Source: Jiangellaceae bacterium
GTDB lineage: Bacteria > Actinomycetota > Actinomycetes > Jiangellales > Jiangellaceae
NCBI GenBank assembly: GCA_030146385.1
Contig: JASLBX010000555.1
Coordinates: 1 to 5,217 of the forward strand
Reading direction: 5' to 3'
Length of the DNA stretch: 5,217 nt
Numbering within the stretch: position 1 is the first letter of the stretch; each line of letters begins with the position of its first letter. The notes under the pieces are model-generated. The model ran no database searches. It saw nothing but the letters and a program-made list of their open reading frames with translations, and was not told the origin of the DNA. Below are positions 1-4,933 of the stretch, piece by piece. The position numbers and the translations under genes were made by a program.

Positions 1-210
1 GGCTCCGGCCTCGACGGCAAGCTCCGCGACGCGATCCAGCAAGCTGGTCTTGCCGATTCCCGCGGGCCCGTGGACGTACAGCACTCGAAACTGCGAGTCA
101 GCCCCGTCGAGCGCGGTCCGGACGAGTTCGAGCTCGGCCTCACGTCCGACGAATCGCGCGCGGCGTTGGCGCGCCAGCGCATCACCGATCGTGCCGAGCG
201 ACTCGGCCAT
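1..210 (-). CDS. AAA/STAND-type ATP-binding regulator, N-terminal fragment
   Basis: Seventy residues are visible from an ATG at 208-210; the gene continues past the left edge. Residues about 19-35 contain RFVGREAELELVRTAL, the 'FVGRExEL' signature that opens the ATPase domain of large actinobacterial AfsR/LuxR/STAND-type regulators. It is followed by a beta strand (FRVLYVHG) and a Walker A P-loop, GPAGIGKTSLL, at about residues 48-58. The GK-T lysine and threonine that bind ATP phosphate are intact. The rest (Walker B, sensor or TPR region, and any LuxR-type HTH) is outside the window, so the output domain is unknown. The start follows the 136-aa gene by 32 bp, and a good promoter overlaps that gene's stop. 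In-frame GTG codons at 214-216 and 217-219 (219 as first base) are alternatives, but the ATG is preferred because it lies 7 nt after a TANNNT box and leaves the usual short pre-FVGRE helix. Seen: P-loop and FVGRE. Inferred: a signal-responsive ATPase regulator. Confidence 0.78.
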   Translation of the reverse strand, partial: MAESLGTIGDALARQRRARFVGREAELELVRTALDGADSQFRVLYVHGPAGIGKTSLLDRVAELAVEAGA

Positions 211-217
211 GCGCACC

Positions 218-246
218 ACAATAGATCTGGCGTATAGCGGCGTCAG
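218..246 (-). promoter_or_regulatory. Probable sigma-70-type promoter of the ATPase gene (leaderless)
   Basis: Read on the minus strand, a -35-like CTGACG (241-246) is separated by exactly 17 nt from a -10-like TATTGT (218-223, TANNNT). The ATG at 210 then begins 7 nt further on. There is no Shine-Dalgarno sequence before this ATG, so transcription starting at or near the A of ATG would give a leaderless mRNA, which is common in actinobacteria. The -35 box overlaps the TGA of the upstream 136-aa gene, so the ATPase gene can be expressed on its own as well as by read-through. Confidence 0.5.
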
Positions 247-653
247 CCCTGCGCCTCGGTCGGCAGTGGTTCACGGAGCGCGGCCGCGGCCGCGAGCACG
301 CGTTCGTGCTGGACTTGGTACGGCGCGTACTCGGGCGGGACCTTTCCCTGGCCATAGAGGGGACGTACCTCGGCGGCAACGTCGTGCAGCGCCCCCCGGT
401 CGAACTCGGTGCGGCTGAGCTTGGCGGCTTCCGCTGCGGCGAACCGCAGGTCGTCGACGCGTCCACGCCAGCCTGGATTTGCCATCCGGTCCTGGTCCGC
501 CGCCATCGCCCGGGCCAGCTCGCGTAGCGCATTCTCGAGCTCGTCCAGCTGGGCGCGCCTCGCCGGCAGATCGACGGGCAGCACCACCGGCTCGTCCGCC
601 TCGGAAGCTTCCGCCCCACCGAACATGGCCTTGACTCGGTCCACCAGTCCCAC
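243..653 (-). CDS. Uncharacterised 136-aa soluble helical protein
   Basis: I do not recognise this family. The protein is acidic to neutral, has no signal peptide or membrane segment, and looks almost wholly alpha-helical. It has a short amphipathic start (GLVDRVKAMFGG), an acidic linker (residues 14-22), and a leucine/alanine/arginine-rich stretch from about 31 to 52 that could form a coiled coil. A conserved-looking WRGRVDDLRFAAAEAA segment lies around residues 62-77, and a proline/tyrosine-rich patch (YGQGKVPPEYAPYQ) around 100-113 precedes a last helix. Codon third positions are strongly G/C in this frame, which supports a real gene over the overlapping open frames. The start is the GTG at 651-653. 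An in-frame TAG lies 27 nt upstream, which limits extension, and an internal ATG at codon 10 is a less likely alternative. It precedes the ATPase regulator on the same strand with a 32-bp gap, so the two may be co-transcribed in part. No function is proposed. Confidence 0.75.
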   Translation of the reverse strand: MGLVDRVKAMFGGAEASEADEPVVLPVDLPARRAQLDELENALRELARAMAADQDRMANPGWRGRVDDLRFAAAEAAKLSRTEFDRGALHDVAAEVRPLYGQGKVPPEYAPYQVQHERVLAAAAALREPLPTEAQG

Positions 654-660
654 GCCGACG

Positions 661-691
661 AGCCTAGCCCCAAGCCGCTACGCCGTGTCGA
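661..691 (-). promoter_or_regulatory. Candidate leaderless promoter of the 136-aa gene
   Basis: On the minus strand a -10-like TAGGCT (661-666, TANNNT) ends 7 nt before the GTG start at 653. A -35-like TCGACA (686-691, five of six bases of TTGACA) lies 19 nt upstream of it, which is a longer spacing than ideal. No purine-rich Shine-Dalgarno element precedes the GTG, consistent with leaderless translation. Confidence 0.35.
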
Positions 692-769
692 TGTCGCAAG
701 AGACACCAGATGATCTCAAGAGGACAGCGGTTTCCAATGCCGGGGCTGGGCTCAGGGGGAGAGCAGGGG

Positions 770-1744
770 CTAGACCTTGGTGTCGCGGTAGTAGCGCAGT
801 GCACCCGGATGCAGGTCGACCGGCTCGGTGAAGATGGCCCGGGACCGGTCGAGGAGCGCCGCCGCGGGTACCTCCCTCGCGATATCGGCCCGACCCTCGA
901 ACAGCGCCTCGACGAGCGCGTACGCCGCATCGTCGGGCAGGTCGGCGTGGGCCATCAGGAAGTTCGGGACCGCCATCGTGGCCACGTCCTGGGGCAGCCC
1001 GTAGGTACCCTCCGGCACCACACCGTGCCTGTATCCACCGCCGTACTCGACGCGCACCCCTTCCACCAGGGTCTGCAGCGGGACGAGCCGGATGGGCACC
1101 TCGCCCGCCAGGTCGTTCACCCCAGGTGTCGGCAGGCCTCCGGACCAGAAGAACGCCTCGATCTCGCCGGTGCGCAGTGCATCGATGGACCCGTCGATCC
1201 CCAGAGCGCGTTGGTCGATATCGGATTGCTCCACACCGTCTACGGCGAGCAGGCGGGCGGCGATCAGCTCGGTCCCGGACCCTTCTGCACCGATCGAGAC
1301 GGCGCGGCCACGCAGATCCTCGATCTCGGTGATGTCGGACGATTCGAGGACGACCAGGTGGACGAAGTCGTCGTACACCCGGGCCAGGGCGCGCACCGGC
1401 AGCGGTTCGCTGAACGGTTCGCGTCCCGCCGACGCGTCGGCCGCCGCATCCGCAGCGCTGAAGGTGACCTGGGCGAGTCCGCCGGCCAGGTTCTCGAGGT
1501 TCTCGATGGACCCGCCCGTCTCCAGCACCGAGGCCGGCAGATCGAACCGCTCGGACAGGATCGAGCCGAACTCGCCGCCGTAGCTGTAATAGATGCCAGT
1601 GGTGCCGCCTCCGGAGATCGTCACCGACTCCAGGCCTGCGTCCCGTAGGTCCGCCTGGCCACTCGTCCCGCCGAAGCACCCGGCGGCGGCCAGCAGGCTC
1701 GCCATGCCCAGGGCGGCCATCCGCGCCGTCCGCCGCATTCTCAC
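770..1744 (-). CDS. TAXI-family TRAP-type solute-binding lipoprotein
   Basis: This is a 324-aa extracytoplasmic binding protein anchored as a lipoprotein. The N-terminus is basic (MRMRRTAR), followed by a hydrophobic stretch and a lipobox ending LLAAAGC, with the lipidated Cys at residue 23. TAXI hallmarks follow in order: GGGTTGIYYSYGGEFG near residues 45-60, TGGSIENLENLAGGLAQVTF near 77-95, the VHLVVLESSDI segment near 128-138, EDLRGRAVSIGAEGSGTEL near 142-160, DGSIDALRTGEIEAFFWSGG near 184-203, and the C-terminal LHPGALRYYRD. Length is normal for the family, whose members bind glutamate-like or other small carboxylates, though the ligand here cannot be read from sequence. Its GTG start overlaps the kinase stop (GTGA), indicating translational coupling. 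An AGGAGG lies 4 nt before this GTG and 10 nt before an in-frame ATG at 1736-1738, so translation could begin at either; both keep the signal peptide. No TRAP permease gene is nearby. The role may be transport with distant subunits, or ligand presentation to the adjacent kinase (inference). Confidence 0.93.
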   Translation of the reverse strand: MRMRRTARMAALGMASLLAAAGCFGGTSGQADLRDAGLESVTISGGGTTGIYYSYGGEFGSILSERFDLPASVLETGGSIENLENLAGGLAQVTFSAADAAADASAGREPFSEPLPVRALARVYDDFVHLVVLESSDITEIEDLRGRAVSIGAEGSGTELIAARLLAVDGVEQSDIDQRALGIDGSIDALRTGEIEAFFWSGGLPTPGVNDLAGEVPIRLVPLQTLVEGVRVEYGGGYRHGVVPEGTYGLPQDVATMAVPNFLMAHADLPDDAAYALVEALFEGRADIAREVPAAALLDRSRAIFTEPVDLHPGALRYYRDTKV

Positions 1745-3105
1745 TCCGCCTCCTCGTGCCGTGGGATGCGAAGCGACACGAGCAGGCCGCCCCCGTCCGG
1801 GCGGTCCACGCGCAGCTCGCCGCCGGCGGATTCCAGCAGCTCAGACGCGATGGCCAGGCCCAGGCCGGAGCCGCGGACGCGGCTGTGCTCCGGGCTGCGC
1901 CAGAACCGGTCCGTCACCTTCTCGATCTCGTCCTGCCGCAATCCAGGCCCGTGGTCGCGTACACCGACCTCGACCAGGCCGTCCGACTCTCGCACCGAAA
2001 CCTCCACGCGTCCGCTCGGCGGAGAGAACTTGACCGCGTTGTCGGTCACCGCGTCGAACGCGCTCTCGAGCACGATCTCGTCGATCCGGGCCCACGCCTC
2101 GTCCGGGCCGGTCACGTCCAGCTTGACACCCTTCTCGCGGGCGATCGGCTCCCAGCCCTGCACCCGCCGTGCGACCAGCGCCGAGATCTCGACCGGTTCC
2201 GAGCCGGCGGACATGTGCTCGTCCCTGGCCAGCATCAGCAACGCGTCCAAGATGCGCGCCATTCTCCGCCCCTCCGAGCGGACGTGCTCGACCTCGGCGG
2301 CGTCCTCGCTCGGAAGGGCGAGCGCAAGGCCCTCCACGCGAAGCAGCAGCGCGTTCAGCGGGTTGCGCAGCTCATGGGACGCGTTGGAGACGAACTCCTG
2401 CTGCTTGTGCATCAGGTGCTCGACCTTCTCGGCCATCTGGTTGAACCGCGCGATCACCTGTTGCAGCTCCGGCGGACCCGTGGATTCCGGAATCCGGGCC
2501 GCCAGCTGACCGCGGCCGATCTCGGCCATCGCGCCGTCCACCGCCCGGACGGGACGCAGGACCCAGCTGGCCAGCCGGTGAGCGACCGTCAGGGAGAGCA
2601 CGAGCGCCACCAGCCCGCCCGCGAGCAGCGTCCCCCAGTGCAGCCAGATGCCGCGCGAGAGCCGGCTGGTGTCCGACGAGGTGACCACGGCGCCGATGAG
2701 GTCGCCGCCTTCGAAGACCGGCTCGGCGACGACCAGGCGCTCGACCTGCCACGGCAGGAAGCTCTCGGACAGCTCGGCGCGCCGGCCCGCCAGCGCGGTG
2801 AAGCGCTCGTCGATCGATCGGACGTCGATCCCGTTGGTGGCCCAGGTCTCGCCCGCCTGGTTGAGCACCGCAGCGCCGATGCCGTACACGTCGCCGTAAC
2901 GCTCGAGCTCGCCGGCCACGATTGTCGGATCGTCCGCGGTCAACGACTGCCTAGCGGTCACCACCAGGTACCCGGTATCGCTGAGCCGGTCGAGGAACAT
3001 CTCCTGCTGATTCGAGCGCGCCACGCTCGCCGCGTAGGCCACGCCGAGCAGCAGAAAGAGCAGTACGCCGGGAATGGTGAAGATCACCATCAGTCGTGCG
3101 CGCAT
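1741..3105 (-). CDS. HAMP-domain sensor histidine kinase (454 aa)
   Basis: Membrane-bound sensor kinase that autophosphorylates on His and passes the phosphate to the response regulator encoded just upstream. The first transmembrane helix spans about residues 6-27, an external sensor domain about 28-153, and the second helix about 155-176. A HAMP linker lies at about 177-232, with the conserved proline in LRPVRAVD. The dimerisation/phosphoacceptor H-box FVSNASHELRNPLNALLL puts the phosphorylated His at residue 244. The ATPase domain has the N-box (DAVTDNAVKFSP, Asn356), G1 (DHGPGL, 384-389), F-box (DRFWRS) and G2 (GSGLGLAIA), all intact, so an active enzyme is expected. The roughly 125-residue sensor domain ends in a PVFEGGDLIGAVVTSSDTSRL segment that resembles a Cache/PDC-type fold; this is inference. 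The ATG at 3103-3105 lies 4 bp after the regulator's TAG, with only a weak GGA ribosome-binding element, as expected for coupled translation. The stop overlaps the TAXI lipoprotein start by 4 nt. Confidence 0.97.
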   Translation of the reverse strand: MRARLMVIFTIPGVLLFLLLGVAYAASVARSNQQEMFLDRLSDTGYLVVTARQSLTADDPTIVAGELERYGDVYGIGAAVLNQAGETWATNGIDVRSIDERFTALAGRRAELSESFLPWQVERLVVAEPVFEGGDLIGAVVTSSDTSRLSRGIWLHWGTLLAGGLVALVLSLTVAHRLASWVLRPVRAVDGAMAEIGRGQLAARIPESTGPPELQQVIARFNQMAEKVEHLMHKQQEFVSNASHELRNPLNALLLRVEGLALALPSEDAAEVEHVRSEGRRMARILDALLMLARDEHMSAGSEPVEISALVARRVQGWEPIAREKGVKLDVTGPDEAWARIDEIVLESAFDAVTDNAVKFSPPSGRVEVSVRESDGLVEVGVRDHGPGLRQDEIEKVTDRFWRSPEHSRVRGSGLGLAIASELLESAGGELRVDRPDGGGLLVSLRIPRHEEAE

Positions 3106-3109
3106 CGTC

Positions 3110-3790
3110 CTACTCGTCGCTGGCCAGCCGGTACCCGACCCCGCGCACCGTCTCGATCACCTCGTGCTCTGCCAGCTTGCGGCGGATCGCGCCCACGTGA
3201 ACCTCGAGGCTGCGACCCAGGCCCTTCCAGCTGGTGTTCCACACCTCGCGCAGGATCCGCTCACGGGTCAGCGTGACGCCGCGGTGCCGGGCGAGCAGGG
3301 CGACGACATCAAACTCCTTGCGGGTCAACGGCACGACCGAGCCGTCCTCGAGACGGACCTCGCGCGCCGCCAGGTCGATGCACACGCCACCTACGTGGAC
3401 CTTCGCCGCTTCTGGACGTTCGTCCCACTCATGGCTGCGGCCCCGCCGGAATACCGCATCGATGCGGGCCAGCAGTTCGCGCAGGTCGTACGGCTTGACC
3501 AGATAGTCGTCGGCGCCCATCTCGAGGCCGCGGATCCGCGCATCGAGCTGGGAGCGAGCCGTCACCATGATTACGGGAGCGTCCGACACCTTGCGGATCC
3601 GCGCGCACACCTCGAAGCCGTCCATGTCCGGCAGCGCGAGATCAAGCAGGACCATGTCAGTCTCCGGGCTCAGCGCTTCGAGCGCGCCCTGCCCGTCCCG
3701 CGCTCTCACCGGCTTGAAGCCGTGCCTGGACAGCACCGACACGAGCGCGCTGGCGACATGATCGTCGTCGTCGACCACCAGCAGCTGCAT
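3110..3790 (-). CDS. OmpR/PhoB-family response regulator (226 aa)
   Basis: Cytoplasmic DNA-binding regulator. The receiver domain (about residues 1-115) has the acidic pocket DDDD at 7-10, phosphoacceptor Asp50 in VLLDLALPDMDG, switch Thr77 in MVTA, aromatic switch Tyr96, and Lys99 in LVKPYDLRELLARI. The C-terminal winged-helix domain (about 130-224) shows LTRKEFDVVALLARHRG, then the recognition-helix region RSLEVHVGAIRRKL and the wing VIETVRGVGYRL, as in PhoB/OmpR. All catalytic residues are present, so it should be phosphorylated by the adjoining kinase. The start is taken as the ATG at 3788-3790, because MQLLVVDDDD begins the first receiver strand directly. A longer reading from a GTG at 3877 would add 29 residues with no receiver-like sequence. 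No clear Shine-Dalgarno sequence precedes the ATG. It is the first gene of the regulator-kinase-TAXI operon and could autoregulate it, although no operator is proven. Confidence 0.96.
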   Translation of the reverse strand: MQLLVVDDDDHVASALVSVLSRHGFKPVRARDGQGALEALSPETDMVLLDLALPDMDGFEVCARIRKVSDAPVIMVTARSQLDARIRGLEMGADDYLVKPYDLRELLARIDAVFRRGRSHEWDERPEAAKVHVGGVCIDLAAREVRLEDGSVVPLTRKEFDVVALLARHRGVTLTRERILREVWNTSWKGLGRSLEVHVGAIRRKLAEHEVIETVRGVGYRLASDE

Positions 3791-3834
3791 CGGCCCAGCT
3801 TCGCATAGGATTCCGAAGTGCTGTTGAGCGGCGT

Positions 3835-3870
3835 GGCGCACCCCCGACCAGGCGGTGCCACGGGTGCGCC
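3835..3870 (-). repeat. Perfect 9-bp inverted repeat in the response-regulator leader
   Basis: GGCGCACCC (3835-3843) and GGGTGCGCC (3862-3870) are exact reverse complements separated by 18 nt, and the spacer can pair a little further. The repeat sits 45 nt upstream of the response-regulator ATG. It could be an operator for the regulator or another protein, or an mRNA hairpin affecting expression. There is no T-tract on the minus-strand side, so a classical terminator is unlikely. Confidence 0.5.
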
Positions 3871-3982
3871 TCGCCACCCCCCGTACCCCTCCCCCGTCCG
3901 TGGGCCGTGACGATCAAACCGCGCCGTCACCGGCAGCGGAAGCCCTCTTGAGGTACATCAGAGGTTCAGCCGTCTTGCCGCG

Positions 3983-4031
3983 TGATCATCGGCAGTTTCC
4001 GGCTACATAGCCCGGAAAGTGCCGATGATCA
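3983..4031 (-). terminator. Long stem-loop, probable doxX terminator
   Basis: Two 20-nt arms (3983-4002 and 4012-4031) are inverted complements with one mismatch, around a 9-nt loop; TGATCA forms each outer end. The hairpin begins 20 nt after the doxX stop in the direction of transcription. No U-rich tail follows on the minus strand, but actinobacterial intrinsic terminators often lack one. Because the response-regulator operon starts beyond it and reads away, its likely job is to insulate that operon from doxX transcription. Confidence 0.7.
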
Positions 4032-4051
4032 GCGGAGTTGGGTGTACGGAG

Positions 4052-4468
4052 CTACGGGCTGAACAGGGTGCCAGTGATCGTGAGCCCGAGATCGTCGCCG
4101 AGCATCCAGACGGCCGCGAGCAGCATGAGCGACGCGCCGGCCAGCGCCGTGTCCTTCAGGAACTGGGCCTGCTCGTTCATCTTCGATCCCTCGTCGGTCT
4201 CCTTCCAGAACGCATGCATCAGGAACGCGGTCGGGATCAGGAACAGAGCGAGCAGGATCAACCCAAGATCGATCCAGATGCCGAGCAAGACGAGCAGTGC
4301 GCCGACCGCGATCTGCACACCGGTCAACAGAACAGCGGGCCGAGCCGGCCTGACCCCCCTGCTCTCGGCATATCCAGCCATTGCGCCCGTGTTTGTGAGG
4401 TGATTCATCGCGCTTCCGAGGAAGAGCCCAACGAACAGAATGCGGCCGATAAGGAACAGGACGTCCAT
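4052..4468 (-). CDS. DoxX-family four-helix membrane protein
   Basis: A 138-aa integral membrane protein. Hydrophobic helices lie at about residues 4-20, 46-64, 66-86 and 106-124. DoxX-like features include the GRILFVGLFLGSAMNHL start, a loop with GYAESRGVRPARPAVLLTG (compare the usual 'YAASKGVP..RLAVLLSG'), and AFLMHAFWKETDEGSKMNEQAQFLKDTALAGASLMLL, which matches the family's 'FHxFWxxxDPxxxxxxxxxFLKNxALxGGLLLL' block. Members sit in the cytoplasmic membrane. In Mycobacterium tuberculosis a DoxX protein joins SodA and SseA in an oxidoreductase complex, but the biochemical activity of most members is unknown. The ATG at 4466-4468 is preceded by AAGGAGG with a 4-nt gap, a strong ribosome-binding site. 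It is monocistronic: a hairpin follows it at 3983-4031, and palindromes cover its probable promoter, which suggests repressor control. Confident in the family; the role is open. Confidence 0.9.
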   Translation of the reverse strand: MDVLFLIGRILFVGLFLGSAMNHLTNTGAMAGYAESRGVRPARPAVLLTGVQIAVGALLVLLGIWIDLGLILLALFLIPTAFLMHAFWKETDEGSKMNEQAQFLKDTALAGASLMLLAAVWMLGDDLGLTITGTLFSP

Positions 4469-4484
4469 GTCGCCTCCTTCTCAG

Positions 4485-4506
4485 GAGTCAGGATCACGCC
4501 TGACTC
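4485..4506. repeat. Perfect 8-bp inverted repeat over the doxX promoter (operator candidate)
   Basis: GAGTCAGG (4485-4492) and CCTGACTC (4499-4506) are exact reverse complements with a 6-nt spacer, a typical geometry for a dimeric repressor site. The repeat covers the likely -10 region of doxX and ends directly against the palindrome at 4507-4518. Confidence 0.5.
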
Positions 4507-4518
4507 TTGACGCGTCAA
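4490..4518 (-). promoter_or_regulatory. Candidate doxX promoter
   Basis: On the minus strand TTGACG (4513-4518, five of six bases of the -35 consensus) lies 17 nt before GATCCT (4490-4495), a weak -10 that keeps the A at position 2 and T at position 6. Transcription would start roughly 15-20 nt before the doxX ATG, leaving room for the AAGGAGG site. Both boxes fall within palindromes. Confidence 0.4.
4507..4518. repeat. Perfect 12-bp palindrome TTGACGCGTCAA
   Basis: The sequence is identical on both strands and presents a TTGACG -35-like hexamer in each direction. On the minus strand it provides the -35 of the candidate doxX promoter. It abuts the 22-bp inverted repeat at 4485-4506, so the two could be adjacent binding sites for one or two regulators. 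Confidence 0.5.
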
Positions 4519-4521
4519 CAA

Positions 4522-4540
4522 TACGTCGCAAGGCGGCGTA
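4522..4540. repeat. Short imperfect inverted repeat upstream of doxX
   Basis: TACGTCGC (4522-4529) and GCGGCGTA (4533-4540) form an 8-bp inverted repeat with one mismatch around a 3-nt spacer. It is the third symmetric element in the 148-bp gap upstream of doxX, and lies just upstream of the putative -35. It may be another protein site or chance. Confidence 0.3.
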
Positions 4541-4616
4541 TGTCGATAGATCGTTCTACCATTTGATCGCCGGATACGGATCTCGGTCCGAACCGACAAG
4601 TGGTTAGCTGCCTCAG

Positions 4617-4923
4617 GTGAGACGCGGAGATCAGATCTACGCGTGGCCGCAGCCGCACCCCGTGGTGTCGGACACTGTGCTGGCCGCCGGGCTCTTCGCG
4701 CTGCTCGCGGTGCCGTCGGCATTCGGGTACGACCCCGGGTGGCCGCACCTCGCGCTGGGCGCGGTCATGTTCGGGGCGCTCGTCTTCCGCCGCGTGCGGC
4801 CGGTCGAGTCGTTCGCCGTGGTGGCGCTCGCCGGATTCGTCCAGTGGATCGCCGGCGCGCCGTGCGGCCCTCTCGCCGGTGGTCACCCTCGCGGCGGAGT
4901 ACCTCGTTGCCGGCGCCACCTAA
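4617..4923 (+). pseudogene. Remnant of a DUF7134-type sensor kinase membrane domain, frameshifted and truncated
   Basis: From a GTG at 4617 the frame encodes WPQPHPVVSDTVLAAGLFALL, then two more hydrophobic helices broken by an RR-VRP turn (LVFRRVRPVESFAVVALAGFVQWIAG). This is the usual pattern of the N-terminal multi-helix domain of actinobacterial NarL-partner histidine kinases ('HP-vvDallA...RRrxPlavlavv'). After about 4854-4870 the original frame becomes arginine/cysteine-rich with poor third-position G/C. The frame one base later instead has near-perfect G/C third positions and reads AALSPVVTLAAEYLVAGAT before TAA at 4921-4923, matching the expected last helix. A one-base insertion or two-base deletion is the likely cause. 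No DHp or ATPase domain follows, since msrB starts 10 nt later; the kinase core is lost. Read without a shift, the frame runs to 4937 and overlaps the msrB GTG by 4 nt, giving a 106-aa product of doubtful meaning. No Shine-Dalgarno sequence precedes the GTG. Confidence 0.68.
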
Positions 4924-4926
4924 GCT
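4921..4926 (+). promoter_or_regulatory. TANNNT box ahead of msrB
   Basis: TAAGCT ends 7 nt before the GTG start of msrB, the same spacing as at the ATPase and 136-aa genes. The GGAGGG within those 7 nt is only 1 nt from the GTG, too close for a good Shine-Dalgarno site, so a leaderless start is plausible. I see no matching -35 hexamer at 16-18 nt, which lowers confidence. The box overlaps the stop of the kinase remnant. Confidence 0.3.
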
Positions 4927-4933
4927 GGAGGGC

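Larger units (their letters stand above)
3791..4051. other. Non-coding region between the two-component operon and doxX
   Basis: This 261-bp gap holds no convincing gene; open frames crossing it have poor codon use or simply extend shadows of the response regulator. It contains the 9-bp inverted repeat at 3835-3870, a C-rich tract at 3877-3895 (G-rich on the transcribed minus strand), a short GTGACG/CGTCAC inverted pair at 3907-3930, and the long hairpin at 3983-4031. The promoter of the three-gene operon should lie here, but I see no -10/-35 pair good enough to place it. Confidence 0.7.

Noticed and set aside
664..773. CTAGCCCC (664-671) and GGGGCTAG (766-773) as flanking inverted repeats of a small element
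   Set aside because: Only 8 bp each, about 94 bp apart, with no internal gene or duplicated target site. One copy overlaps the TAXI stop and the other the putative -10 of the next gene, so coincidence is the better reading.
710..1648. A 312-codon open frame on the plus strand opposite the TAXI lipoprotein
   Set aside because: The minus-strand frame carries a lipobox and all TAXI motifs. The plus frame has low-complexity Gly/Arg/Asp composition and no supporting start site.
1756..3276. A 506-codon open frame on the plus strand opposite the kinase
   Set aside because: It lies antisense to a complete, motif-rich histidine kinase and response regulator. Its product is rich in Arg, His, Gln and Pro with no recognisable domain, as is usual for antisense frames in high-GC coding DNA.
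3791..3877. A 29-residue N-terminal extension of the response regulator from a GTG at 3877
   Set aside because: Receiver domains begin with the strand just before the acidic pocket, which the ATG at 3790 gives exactly. The extension has no receiver-like sequence and would place the 9-bp inverted repeat inside the coding region.
3907..3930. GTGACG/CGTCAC inverted pair with a 12-nt spacer as a response-regulator operator
   Set aside because: The arms are only 6 bp, the spacing is unusual, and OmpR-family regulators mostly use direct repeats. Chance is likely in G/C-rich DNA.
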